DNA from: VRUE01 sp963702175
GTDB taxonomy: Bacteria > Actinomycetota > Thermoleophilia > Solirubrobacterales > 70-9
Direction of reading: 5' to 3'
NCBI GenBank assembly: GCA_963702175.1
Contig: OY969721.1
Span: 2,108,001 to 2,172,000, forward strand
Length of the DNA stretch: 64,000 nucleotides
Part shown: piece after piece, positions 52,735 to 60,919 of the stretch
Numbering within the stretch: position 1 is the stretch's first letter
How the letters are laid out: each line of letters starts with the position of its first letter
The notes under the pieces: generated by a model
Database searches by the model: none
Seen by the model: the letters and a program-made list of their open reading frames with translations, nothing else
What the model was told of the DNA's origin: nothing
Translations under genes and position numbers: made by a program

Positions 52735-52793
52735 GAGCAGTAGGCTAACTGGAGCAAGCCTGCTCTCGAAACACCTGACTGACCGCGGCCTGT

Positions 52794-52811
52794 GTCGCAT
52801 TCCGGTCACAT
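52794..52811 (+). promoter_or_regulatory. Tandem arm-type sites, right end of element 2
   Basis: GTCGCAT (52794-52800) and GTCACAT (52805-52811) start 11 bp apart, the same arrangement as at the left end and at the internal relic. The second copy begins 42 bp before the attR core. Confidence 0.55.
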
Positions 52812-52846
52812 CGCCGCCGCGAGCCCGCTCGCCATGCGGGCGACCT

Positions 52847-52897
52847 TCGGTCTTTCAAGCCGAAGGTCGAGAGTTCGATTCTCTCCGGGCGCATTCC
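52847..52897 (+). repeat. attR of element 2 (51-bp direct repeat, orphan tRNA 3' half)
   Basis: Identical to 44815-44865. Only the tRNA 3' half is present here, so this is the chromosomal end left behind by integration. It is preceded by CGACCTTCGG, which with CCGAAGGTCG inside the core forms a 10-bp inverted repeat (52841-52869), a likely integrase core site. Confidence 0.92.
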
Positions 52898-52935
52898 CTT
52901 CTTCGCCCCTTTGCGCCGGCGATCGCGAGTCGGCT

Positions 52936-53640
52936 TCAGGCGGCGATTAGTTCGAACGCGCAGCTTGGGGCAGCCTGGGCGTTGTGCAGCATCTCGTCGA
53001 TCCGGGCGAGATCGTGCTCGTAGTGCTCGAAGACGATTCCCGCCCAGCCATGCCGGCTGGCGGCGCAGACGTTGTCCTCGTCGTCGTCGACGAAGACGAT
53101 GTGGGTTTGGTCTGCCAGCCCAAGCTCTGCTTCGGCCAGTTCGAAGAAGCGGGGCGAGTCCTTTGTCACCCCAAGGGCGCCAGAGAAGACCATGCCGTCG
53201 ATCGGCATGAGGCGGGCGAGCCGTTCCCGGAGAAAGGAAGCTCTCTCCCTCTCTTGGTTGGTGACGAGCACGACGGAGATCCCCCGCCGGTGCCACTGCT
53301 GCACCGCACGGATCACATGGTGGTTCGGGTGATAGTCGGCCTCGAACCAGAAGTCGATCAGCTCGCGAGTCTCCATTGGCCAGCGAAGCTGCGTCAGCAC
53401 CTGACTTAGGACCGGCTCTATCGAGGCTTGCCCGGTGACGATCTGCTGCCAGTGCGGTTCGAAGAAGTTCTCGACTAGCTCTTGCCGGCAGACCTCGTAG
53501 CGGTGCTCGAGCACCTCCTGCCAGGAGCCGCGACCGGCGGGCGAGGAATCGAGCAGCACGCCGTCGATGTCGAGCGCGATCACCGGTCCGTCGTCGACCC
53601 GGAGTCGGGCCAGGCTAGGAATGGAAGTACTCCCAGCCAT
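52936..53640 (-). CDS. HAD-superfamily phosphatase
   Basis: 234 aa from ATG 53640 (in-frame ATGs further upstream lie deeper in the preceding gene). HAD motifs: I in VIALDIDGVLLDSS (nucleophile and acid/base Asp), II in SVVLVTNQERERASF (Thr in place of Ser), III Lys in VTKDSPRFFEL and IV in HIVFVDDDEDNV. The substrate is unknown; the cap is inserted between motifs I and II. Last gene of a five-gene operon, overlapping the ThiL-like gene by 26 bp, 39 bp from attR of element 2. Confidence 0.85.
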   Translation of the reverse strand: MAGSTSIPSLARLRVDDGPVIALDIDGVLLDSSPAGRGSWQEVLEHRYEVCRQELVENFFEPHWQQIVTGQASIEPVLSQVLTQLRWPMETRELIDFWFEADYHPNHHVIRAVQQWHRRGISVVLVTNQERERASFLRERLARLMPIDGMVFSGALGVTKDSPRFFELAEAELGLADQTHIVFVDDDEDNVCAASRHGWAGIVFEHYEHDLARIDEMLHNAQAAPSCAFELIAA

Positions 53641-54601
53641 GGGGATCGACGGCGACTCGACTGCCATCCGATGCGACATAGCTGACCCCCTTTCCATTCG
53701 TCACGACCCCGATCGTATGCACGTCCTCGGATACACCCCCGGCACCGGATTCGATCGTAGCCACCAGCCCCAGGTCTACTCCAGGGCCGAGCGCGCGCAG
53801 CCAGGGATCGGGCTCGTCCATGAATATCCGCTTGGCAATGGGGTGTAGCGCCGCCTCGCGATCGAGCTCGATTCCGACTCCGCTTGCCGTCGCCAGATGG
53901 TCGAGGCTGACCGCCAGCCCATCGGTGTTGTCGATGCAGGATGTCGCCGATCGTTCTTCGGCCAATTTGCGGGAAAGGCTGAGCTCGGGCTTCAAGGAAT
54001 CGATGTGTTCAGCTACCCGTTCACGCCAGTCCCGATGCCTCTCACGGAGCTCCTCGTCGAGGAGCAGGCTGAGGATCGCCGCGCCGGAGCCGGGCAGCTT
54101 CGACACCACGACCCGGTCGCCCGGCTTGGCGCCGTTACGCCGCAGCTCGCTGCCGCGCTCGACGTGGCCAAGCGCGGCAGCGACGAGTCCGATCTCGAAC
54201 CCGTCGCTGGTATCGCCGCCGAGCAGAGGACACCGACATTGCTCGGCGCCCATCGCGACACCGTCCAACAACTCCTCGAGCTGCTCGAGCGGGAAGTCGT
54301 TCGGAAGCGAGAGGCTCAGCAGCATTCCCAGCGGCTCGGCTCCGCTGGCGGCGATGTCGCTGACATTCAGGGCGACCAGGTAGCGGCCCAGCTGGCGATA
54401 TCCGATTGCCCCCAGCTTGAAAGCCAGGAAGTCGGCGGGGACTCGATCGGTCGAAGCGACGAGGAGCCTCCCGTCCTCGACCGGCACCATCGCCGCGTCG
54501 TCGCCGATTCCGACCGCTCCGGGAGGTGCTGGGAAGCGCGGCTTGACGTACTCGGAGATGAGTCTCAGCTCACCGACCTCACCGACCGTCTTCGGTCTCA
54601 T
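53615..54601 (-). CDS. ThiL/PurM-like ATP-dependent kinase or synthetase
   Basis: 328 aa. PurM-fold motifs: VGIGDDAAMV (residues ~30-39, Asp-Asp metal site), LNVSDIAASGAEPLGMLLSLSLP and LLGGDTSD, matching thiamine-monophosphate kinase and AIR synthase relatives; later CIDNTDGLAVSLDHLA. No thiamine genes are near, and the operon context suggests it phosphorylates or activates another small molecule. Start overlaps the upstream stop by 4 bp (ATGA). Confidence 0.8.
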   Translation of the reverse strand: MRPKTVGEVGELRLISEYVKPRFPAPPGAVGIGDDAAMVPVEDGRLLVASTDRVPADFLAFKLGAIGYRQLGRYLVALNVSDIAASGAEPLGMLLSLSLPNDFPLEQLEELLDGVAMGAEQCRCPLLGGDTSDGFEIGLVAAALGHVERGSELRRNGAKPGDRVVVSKLPGSGAAILSLLLDEELRERHRDWRERVAEHIDSLKPELSLSRKLAEERSATSCIDNTDGLAVSLDHLATASGVGIELDREAALHPIAKRIFMDEPDPWLRALGPGVDLGLVATIESGAGGVSEDVHTIGVVTNGKGVSYVASDGSRVAVDPHGWEYFHS

Positions 54602-56562
54602 CGCTTCGCGCCGGCGTCGATGACGTTCAGCGCTTCGTCGAGCGCGTCGTTCACCGCCGCCGTGTTGGCCCTCCTGAGCGCCGGGCCGGTGAACATCGAG
54701 CGTTCGAAGCCAAACGAGGTCCAGGTGATGTTCTTCTCGAGCTTCTCGTCGTAGTCGCCGTAGGCGTCGACGGTGACCGCGACCACCGGGATTTTGGGGT
54801 GACGTCGGGCCAGGGTATGCAGCTCGATGCCGATGTTGCTGCTCGCGTCGAGCGCACGGTCGACGTACTCTCTGGAGAGCACCATGATCGCCGCCCCGCA
54901 GTGCTCGGCGAGCGCCCGGCTGTTGCCGCGCGGATCGCCGCCCATTCCCGAGGCGGGGTTGAGCAGGGCCTGGTACTTGCGCCGTCGCCTGTAGAGGACC
55001 TTCAGGATCCTTCGGACTGTCGCGATGTCGGTCATGCAGTAGGAGACGAAGATCACCGGATCGGCGAACGACTCCCGGGCCGAGGTGTCATCCGGGACGG
55101 TGAGCCGTACCTGCGCGTCTCGGAGCTGAGCCAGCGCGAACACTTCGTCGACGGACTCGCGATCGGCGCCGAGCAGATCCTTCGCCCACGAGACGCGATC
55201 CGGCGGGGCGAAGCAGAGAAACCGACCCTGGACCGGCGCGGCAGCGGCGGCATCTGAGAGGAAGCTGGCGGCGTGCCCGCCGGTGTCCTCCAGCGGTACC
55301 GGCGCCGCGTCGACCTGCCAGGAGGGGTTCTGCAGCTGAACGCTGCCAGGCTCGTAGAGCAGGTGGGACTCGATGTCGATCATCGTGTCGACGAAGACGT
55401 CGAGCGGCAGCTTCTCCCGCTCGGGACTCGCTGGCGGCGGTCCCTCTCCGTGGGGCAACCAGAAGTGCTGGTGGTCGCGCTCGCTCTCCCGCCAAGCCTC
55501 GATCGCGTGGTTGACCTCATCGTCGAGGTCGAGGCTCGAGCTCCGCTCGAGGGCCTCGTCGACCCCGTCTTCAAGGCGGCGGTCATCGAGGGCGTCGAAG
55601 GCTTTGCCGGAGAGGACGAAGTCCTCCGCTCCAAACAGCGTTCCCGTCAACTCCGGATCGGCCTTGATCAGTCCCGCCAGGATCACGGCAAGCAGGGTCG
55701 ACCGGAAGCGGCACTGGCCGGCGAAGAAGACCTCGGTACGCAGGACCGCACGCTGCAAGAGGAAAAGGGAAATAGCGGTTGGGTCATTGACGATGACCGC
55801 GTCCTCGGTCACGTCGGCGATCGATGCGATCACCTGATCGGGAATCAGGCTGGCCGGCGTCATGCCAATCGTGAAGTAGCTGTCGCGGGCGACGTAGTCG
55901 AGGCGGTCGGCGTCGACGACGCCCGCCAGCGCCCTGCGCAGCGCTCGCAGCGCCGGGACCGTCTCGCACTGGGAACTGGTGGCGCCGGTGACCAGGTAGC
56001 CCAGGTGCCCCTTGCTCAGGTCGTGACTGGGCATCCGCCGCAGCGCCTGGTCGATCTGAAAGAGGGTGAACGCCGACTTATCGCTGGGTGCGCCGATGCC
56101 GAACTGATCGCCTGCCCGATCGAAGATCGCATTGTTGGCGGAGACAAAGCTCTCCAACACCTGCTTAGACGGCAGCTCGCCCAGGTCCTGCAGCAGGGCG
56201 GCGACGACTAGGTGCTGGACGGTGACTTGTACGACGCGATCGATGCCCTCGACCTCCCCCGAGACCCCGAAAGCCACCTCCAGTTCAGCCCGCCGCTCGC
56301 TTGTGAACCATCCCAGCGCGTAGAGGCGCTCGGCGATCGAGAGCGCCATGTGCGCCGTGCCGATCGAGTGCGCCAAGCGCGTATGGGTGGCCGAGGGGAA
56401 CTGGACGTGGGCGAAGGGCAGCTGGAGGATTCGCGCCAGCCGCTTCACCGGCTCGCTCTCGATCAAGGCGCTGATCAGGTCGGGGTTGGGTAGCAGGGGG
56501 GTTCGCTCGAACGAGATCACGCCATGGACGGCATCGCGCAGGACCTTGCCGGCGGAGCTCAT
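54598..56562 (-). CDS. Fusion of degenerate HD (SAMHD1/dGTPase-like) domain and TIR-like domain
   Basis: 654 aa. Residues 1-~330 follow the HD dNTPase pattern: DAVHGVI, THTRLAHSIGTAHM (H65), then ALLQDLGELP where the catalytic HD pair is Gln-Asp (Q125-D126), and DADRLDYVARDSYFTIG (217-233). The His to Gln change should weaken or abolish metal hydrolysis. Residues ~500-605 are TIR-like: PVIFVSYCMTDIATVRRIL, AAIMVLSREYVDRA and a candidate catalytic Glu in NIGIELHTLA (E580). TIR domains cleave NAD or make cyclic ADP-ribose signals in defence. Coupled on both sides by 4-bp overlaps. Confidence 0.78.
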   Translation of the reverse strand: MSSAGKVLRDAVHGVISFERTPLLPNPDLISALIESEPVKRLARILQLPFAHVQFPSATHTRLAHSIGTAHMALSIAERLYALGWFTSERRAELEVAFGVSGEVEGIDRVVQVTVQHLVVAALLQDLGELPSKQVLESFVSANNAIFDRAGDQFGIGAPSDKSAFTLFQIDQALRRMPSHDLSKGHLGYLVTGATSSQCETVPALRALRRALAGVVDADRLDYVARDSYFTIGMTPASLIPDQVIASIADVTEDAVIVNDPTAISLFLLQRAVLRTEVFFAGQCRFRSTLLAVILAGLIKADPELTGTLFGAEDFVLSGKAFDALDDRRLEDGVDEALERSSSLDLDDEVNHAIEAWRESERDHQHFWLPHGEGPPPASPEREKLPLDVFVDTMIDIESHLLYEPGSVQLQNPSWQVDAAPVPLEDTGGHAASFLSDAAAAAPVQGRFLCFAPPDRVSWAKDLLGADRESVDEVFALAQLRDAQVRLTVPDDTSARESFADPVIFVSYCMTDIATVRRILKVLYRRRRKYQALLNPASGMGGDPRGNSRALAEHCGAAIMVLSREYVDRALDASSNIGIELHTLARRHPKIPVVAVTVDAYGDYDEKLEKNITWTSFGFERSMFTGPALRRANTAAVNDALDEALNVIDAGAKR

Positions 56563-57098
56563 TCGGAATCTGCCCCGTTGAAGAAGGGATCGCGGTGCAT
56601 TAGCGAAGCCTGGGGGCCGCGACTGCCCTGATACTTGCCTTCATAGAGCTTGATCTCGCCTTCCGGTCGCCAGAAGGTGACTTGGGCGATCAACGATCCC
56701 GGAATAAGCCGTAGCTGCTCGGCCGCGAACAGCTGCAGCGTCGTCTGCCCAATCGAGCCGATGTCGAAGATGTCAGCGGTGACGTGGGCAAAGAGGCCTA
56801 GGCGGGCCGCCGAGGAGCGGCCCTTGACGACCGGCACGTAACACTTCGAGCCGATCACCTCCCTCGAGTAGCCGAGCAGGAAGTCGCCCGCTTTCATCAC
56901 GTATCCCTGCTCGTCGAGCTCGATGAACTCGCTCTCGGGCTTTCTTGCGGGGTCGAGCACATCGCCTCGATAGCGCAGCAGCCTGTCGCCCAGCGAGAGG
57001 TCGTAGCTGTTGGGATTCAGTCGAGCCTCATCGAACGGGTCGATGGTGATTTCCCCTGCAGCTACGCGCCGAGCGATCTCTGGGCCGGTGAGGATCAC
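56559..57098 (-). CDS. Dcd-like protein with catalytic Glu replaced (dCTP deaminase/dUTPase fold)
   Basis: 179 aa. The trimeric dUTPase/dCTP-deaminase fold is recognisable from LNPNSYDLSLGDRLLRY, GRSSAARLGLFAHVTAD and LRLIPGSLIAQVTFW. In E. coli Dcd the base Glu138 sits in VLEFYN; the equivalent here is TLQLFA with Gln122, so deamination is unlikely. It may sense nucleotides or modulate its paralogue. Overlaps both neighbours by 4 bp. Confidence 0.83.
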   Translation of the reverse strand: MILTGPEIARRVAAGEITIDPFDEARLNPNSYDLSLGDRLLRYRGDVLDPARKPESEFIELDEQGYVMKAGDFLLGYSREVIGSKCYVPVVKGRSSAARLGLFAHVTADIFDIGSIGQTTLQLFAAEQLRLIPGSLIAQVTFWRPEGEIKLYEGKYQGSRGPQASLMHRDPFFNGADSE

Positions 57099-57601
57099 GG
57101 AGAAAGCTGTTCGGTCAGCTCCCGTGACTTCGACGGCGTTGCGCCATCGAAGGCGTCATAGCGGCCTTCGTAGGGGGCCTTGCGCCCCTCGCTCTTCCAG
57201 AAGGAGACCTGGACGATCGGCATCCCCGCATAGATCCGTAGCGGCAACGCCGAGAACAGCTCCAAGGTCCAGGCGTGAACGGCGCCGAGATTGCCCATGT
57301 CGGAGGACAGGTGCACGAAGAGGCCCAGGCGAGCCACCGACGAACGCCCTGAGAGTGACGGGACGTAGGTATGTCCTCCGAAGCGCTCGACCGTCGAGGC
57401 GAGGAACAGCCGCTGTGGGTCGAGCACGAAGCCATCCTCGTCGAGCATGACTTCTTCCCAGTCCTCCTTCCCCGATCGCAACAATTTGCGGTCGAGGTGA
57501 AGGTCATAGGTGTTGGGGTTGAGCGAGCCCTCGTCAAAGGGCTCCAGCTCTATATCTCCTCGATCCCGCGCCTCGCGGATCCCCGCTGCCGTGAGAATCA
57601 T
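57095..57601 (-). CDS. Dcd-like dCTP deaminase family protein
   Basis: 168 aa from ATG 57601; the frame stays open upstream, but that part is antisense to rpmG and not protein-like. It shares LNPNTYDLHLDRKLLRSG, GRSSVARLGLFVHLSSD and LRIYAGMPIVQVSFW with its neighbour and keeps the catalytic Glu (TLELFS, E114). It could deplete dCTP. First gene of the five-gene operon, divergent from rpmG with 161 bp between the starts. Shorter than housekeeping Dcd (about 190 aa). Confidence 0.85.
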   Translation of the reverse strand: MILTAAGIREARDRGDIELEPFDEGSLNPNTYDLHLDRKLLRSGKEDWEEVMLDEDGFVLDPQRLFLASTVERFGGHTYVPSLSGRSSVARLGLFVHLSSDMGNLGAVHAWTLELFSALPLRIYAGMPIVQVSFWKSEGRKAPYEGRYDAFDGATPSKSRELTEQLSP

Positions 57602-57762
57602 CAAGGTCGATTCTATGGCCCGGTGCGCACTCGCGGGCAAGCCGCATCGCCGCTGCGGACGGCCACGCCGCCGCGGCCCCCGTGGCGCTATTCTTCGCCC
57701 CAGCCTCGCGCTTCGGCCGGGGTTTTCTCTTGTAACGGCGTCCCTACGCAATCGAGGAGAAG

Positions 57763-57927
57763 ATGGCTCGCGGAGATGTCCGCATCGCAGTGACGCTGGC
57801 TTGCGAAGACTGCAAGCGGCGCAACTACCAGACGAACAAGTCCCGGCGAAATTCGCCGGACCGGATCGAGCTGCGCAAGTTCTGCCGCTGGTGCGGGCGC
57901 CACACGGCGCACAAGGAGACGCGCTAG
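57763..57927 (+). CDS. rpmG: 50S ribosomal protein L33
   Basis: 54 aa from ATG 57763 (GAGGAGAAG upstream). Zinc-type L33 with two CxxC pairs (ACEDCKRR and KFCRWCGRH) and the closing HTAHKETR. It heads the secE-nusG-rplKAJL-rpoB operon, the standard actinobacterial order. A C+ L33 of this kind needs zinc. Confidence 0.97.
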   Translation: MARGDVRIAVTLACEDCKRRNYQTNKSRRNSPDRIELRKFCRWCGRHTAHKETR

Positions 57928-57969
57928 TGCCCACTCTGCACAACGTCGGCCAGGAGAGGGGGCACTGAC

Positions 57970-58494
57970 ATGGCGAAGTCCCGCGCTCAGCGCAAGGCCG
58001 AGCGCCGCGCTCGCGAAGCGCAGTCGCAGAAGCAAACCGACGGCGCGCGCGACGGCGAGTCTCGCGCCCAGCACGACACTCAGGTTCCCGTCTCCGGCGA
58101 TGTCGCCGAGATCGAGGCGGTCGAGGCCGGCATCGCCGCCGGCGCTCCGGAAACACAGCTGGAGACGCCCGACGCGCCGAAGCCCTCCCGCAGCGATAAG
58201 CGCGCCGAAGCGAAGCGCCTCAAGGAAAGCGAGAAGCGCCAGCGCGAGGAGCGCAAGCGCAAGGAGAGCGAACAGCTGGCCAAGCGCCAGAAGCAGGCCG
58301 CGGCCGACCGCCAGCGCCGCGGCGTGCTCGGCTTCCTGCTCTCCTGCTGGGCCGAGCTGAAGAAGGTCCAGTGGCCCGACCGCGACACGCTCGTCCAGGC
58401 CAGCGCCGTCACGATCATCTTCGTCGCCGTCGCCGCTGCCTACCTCGGCGCCCTCGACGCCGCCTTCAACTTCGTCATGCAGCGCATCCTCTAG
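57970..58494 (+). CDS. secE: Preprotein translocase subunit SecE with long charged N-terminus
   Basis: 174 aa. The final 60 residues are the usual single-helix SecE: GFLLSCWAELKKVQWPDRDTLVQASAVTIIFVAVAAAYLGALDAAF. The first ~115 residues are a highly charged Lys/Arg/Glu coiled extension (KRAEAKRLKESEKRQREERKRKESE) not found in minimal SecE; such extensions are known in actinobacteria. It stabilises SecY in the translocon. Confidence 0.93.
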   Translation: MAKSRAQRKAERRAREAQSQKQTDGARDGESRAQHDTQVPVSGDVAEIEAVEAGIAAGAPETQLETPDAPKPSRSDKRAEAKRLKESEKRQREERKRKESEQLAKRQKQAAADRQRRGVLGFLLSCWAELKKVQWPDRDTLVQASAVTIIFVAVAAAYLGALDAAFNFVMQRIL

Positions 58495-58513
58495 AGAGCG
58501 AGCTGAACCGACT

Positions 58514-59038
58514 ATGTATCGCTGGTACGTGATCAACACCTACTCGGGGCACGAGAACAAGGTCAAGCACAACCTCGAGCACCGGGTTCAGACGATGAGC
58601 CAGTCGAGCAACGTGCGCCAGGTCGTCGTCCCCACCGAGCAGGTGATGGAGCTCGGCAAAGACGGCCAGAAACAGCCGAAAGAGAAGCGCACGATGCCCG
58701 GCTACGTCCTCGTCAACATGGAGATGACCGACGATGCCTGGGGGCTGGTCAAGAACACCCCCGGCGTCACCGGCTTCGTCGGCTCGCGCAACAAACCGGT
58801 GCCGCTCTCCAAACCCGAGGTAGATCGCCTGCTCCACCGCGAGACCGCCGAGCGCCCGCGCACCCGCGCCCAGTTCTCGATCGGCGAGTCGGTCAAGGTG
58901 ATCTCCGGCCCGCTCTCCGACTTCTCCGGCGAGATCGCCGAGATCAACGAGGACGCCGCCAAACTCAAGGTGCTGGTCTCGATCTTTGGCCGTGAGACGC
59001 CGGTCGAGGTCAACTACGACCAAGTCAAGAAGATCTAA
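58514..59038 (+). CDS. nusG: Transcription termination/antitermination factor NusG
   Basis: 174 aa. NGN domain (YRWYVINTYSGHENKVKHNLEHRV, MPGYVLVNMEMTDDAWGLVKNTPGVTGFVG) and a C-terminal KOW domain (GESVKVISGPLSDFSGEIAEIN, then VEVNYDQVKKI). It binds RNA polymerase and couples to Rho or the ribosome. The start is 19 bp after secE. Confidence 0.97.
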   Translation: MYRWYVINTYSGHENKVKHNLEHRVQTMSQSSNVRQVVVPTEQVMELGKDGQKQPKEKRTMPGYVLVNMEMTDDAWGLVKNTPGVTGFVGSRNKPVPLSKPEVDRLLHRETAERPRTRAQFSIGESVKVISGPLSDFSGEIAEINEDAAKLKVLVSIFGRETPVEVNYDQVKKI

Positions 59039-59070
59039 CTGAAGTGATAGCCAGTTAAGGTTCCCTCTCG

Positions 59071-59496
59071 ATGGCGAAGAAAGTCCTCACTCAGGTCAAG
59101 CTGCAGATCTCGGCCGGCTCGGCCAACCCGGCTCCCCCGGTAGGCCCGGCGCTGGGCCAGCACGGGGTCAACATCATGGAGTTCTGCAAGGCCTTCAACG
59201 CCCAGACCCAGTCCGAGGGCGGGACGATCATCCCGGTCGAGATCACGGTCTATGAGGACCGCTCCTTCGACTTCATCACCAAGACCCCGCCCGCGGCGGT
59301 CCTGATCAAGCAGGCGATCGGCATCTCCAAGGGCTCGGGCGAGCCCCACGTCAACAAGGTGGGGACGATCTCGATGGACCAGGTGCGCCAGATCGCCGAG
59401 CGCAAGATGCCCGACCTCAACGCCAACGACCTCGACGCCGCCTCGAAAATCATCGCCGGCACCGCCCGCTCGATGGGCGTAGACGTCGCCGACTGA
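59071..59496 (+). CDS. rplK: 50S ribosomal protein L11
   Basis: 141 aa, normal length. Contains the conserved QISAGSANPAPPVGPALGQHGVNIMEFCKAFN and the C-terminal RNA-binding part ending GTARSMGVDVAD. It forms the GTPase-associated centre with 23S rRNA. One base separates it from rplA. Confidence 0.98.
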   Translation: MAKKVLTQVKLQISAGSANPAPPVGPALGQHGVNIMEFCKAFNAQTQSEGGTIIPVEITVYEDRSFDFITKTPPAAVLIKQAIGISKGSGEPHVNKVGTISMDQVRQIAERKMPDLNANDLDAASKIIAGTARSMGVDVAD

Positions 59497-59497
59497 C

Positions 59498-60229
59498 ATG
59501 GCCCACGGCAAGCGCTACCGCAAAGCGAGCGAGAAGGTCCGCAGCGACCATCTCTACCCGCCCGAGGAGGCGGTCGCCCTGCTCAAGGAGACGGCGAGCA
59601 CCAACTTCGACGAGACGGTCGAGCTGCACATGCTGCTCGGCGTCAACGTCCGCCACGCTGAGGAGCAGTTGCGCGGTACCTTCGCCCTGCCCCACGGTCT
59701 CGGCAAAGACGTGACGATCGCGGTCTTCGCCCAGGGCCAGCAGGCTCGCGACGCGGAGGCGGCCGGAGCCGACTTCGTCGGTGGCGACGACCTCGCCAAG
59801 AAAGTCGAGGAGGGCTGGACCGACTTTGACGTGGTGATCTCGACCCCGCAGATGATGGGGACGGTCGGCAAACTCGGCCGCGTCCTCGGTCCGCAAGGCA
59901 AGATGCCGAACCCGAAGGTGGGCACGGTCACAGACGAGATCGAGAAAGCGATCGGCGACTCGAAGGCGGGCAAGATCGAATACCGCACCGACCGCCAGGC
60001 GATCGTCCACCTCGCGATCGGCAAGGCCAGTTTCGACCAGGAGAAGCTGCTCGACAACCTCAGCGCAGCGATCGACGAGATCATCCGCGCCAAGCCTTCG
60101 GCGGCGAAGGGCCGCTACATCCGCTCCTGCACCGTGACGACGACGATGGGCCCCGGGATCAAAGTCGATGCCGGCAAGGTGGCCGACCGCGAGGCCACCG
60201 CGGCGACGCCGGAGGCGGCGACCGCCTAG
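59498..60229 (+). CDS. rplA: 50S ribosomal protein L1
   Basis: 243 aa. Conserved GKRYRKASEKV start, LPHGLGKDVTIAVFAQG and VLGPQGKMPNPKVGTVT motifs. It forms the L1 stalk and commonly represses its own rplK-rplA message. An L10 leader follows directly. Confidence 0.98.
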   Translation: MAHGKRYRKASEKVRSDHLYPPEEAVALLKETASTNFDETVELHMLLGVNVRHAEEQLRGTFALPHGLGKDVTIAVFAQGQQARDAEAAGADFVGGDDLAKKVEEGWTDFDVVISTPQMMGTVGKLGRVLGPQGKMPNPKVGTVTDEIEKAIGDSKAGKIEYRTDRQAIVHLAIGKASFDQEKLLDNLSAAIDEIIRAKPSAAKGRYIRSCTVTTTMGPGIKVDAGKVADREATAATPEAATA

Positions 60230-60230
60230 A

Positions 60231-60287
60231 CTGCATCGCCGCTCACCCGAGACCATCGGCGGGGCTCAGCCCGGAAGCCCGATGCAG
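60231..60287 (+). promoter_or_regulatory. Ribosomal protein L10 leader
   Basis: CTGCATCG (60231-60238) pairs perfectly with CGATGCAG (60280-60287), enclosing GAGACC and AGCCCGGAAGCCC, the arrangement of the L10 (r-leader) family where L10-L12 binds to repress rplJ-rplL. It lies just before the rplJ ATG at 60296. Confidence 0.75.
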
Positions 60288-60295
60288 GTAAGACG

Positions 60296-60919
60296 ATGAA
60301 CCGCGAAGAAAAGGCCACAGCCATCGAGGAGATCGCCGCCCAGATCGAGGGCGCCGAGGCGATCTTCGCCGTCGACTACCGCGGCATCAGCGTCCCCCAG
60401 GCCGCCGAGCTGCGAGCAAAACTGCGCGAGGCCGACGCCTCCTTCAAGGTGGTCAAGAACCGCCTCACCAAACTCGCCGCCGAGAAAGCTGGGGAGGACC
60501 GCCTCACCGAGCTGCTCAAAGGCCCGACCGCGCTCACCTTCGTTCGCGGCGACACCGCGATGGCGGCGAAGGCGATCTCGACCTTCAGCAAGGAGCACGA
60601 GGTGCTCACCTTCAAGGGCGGCTTCATGGACAGCCTCAGCCTCGACGAGGATGCCTTCAAGTCGATCGCCCGCCTGCCTTCCCGCGACGTCCTCAACGGC
60701 CAGCTCGCCGGCGTCATCGCCAGCCCGCTGACCGGCCTGGTCCGCGGCCTCGGCTCACTGATCCAGGGCCTGGCGCTGCAGCTGGGGCAGATTGCTGAGA
60801 AGGGCTTGGTCTCCGGCGAGGCGCCTGCGGACGAGGCCCCGGCCGAGGAGCCCAAAGCTGAAGAGACTTCTGACCAGGACAAGACTTCTGACGACGACGA
60901 GAGCAAGGAAGAGGAGTAG
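60296..60919 (+). CDS. rplJ: 50S ribosomal protein L10
   Basis: 207 aa. N-terminal rRNA-binding domain (IFAVDYRGISVPQAAELRAKLREADASFKVVKNRLT) and a C-terminal helix for L7/L12 dimers, followed by an acidic Asp/Glu-rich tail (DEAPAEEPKAEET). It anchors the L12 stalk. The last stop codon abuts the rplL start. Confidence 0.97.
   Translation: MNREEKATAIEEIAAQIEGAEAIFAVDYRGISVPQAAELRAKLREADASFKVVKNRLTKLAAEKAGEDRLTELLKGPTALTFVRGDTAMAAKAISTFSKEHEVLTFKGGFMDSLSLDEDAFKSIARLPSRDVLNGQLAGVIASPLTGLVRGLGSLIQGLALQLGQIAEKGLVSGEAPADEAPAEEPKAEETSDQDKTSDDDESKEEE

Noticed and set aside
57602..58156. N-terminal extension of the first Dcd-like gene to 353 aa
   Set aside because: The extra ~185 residues are Arg/Pro-rich antisense of rpmG and the intergenic region; Dcd homology begins at ATG 57601.
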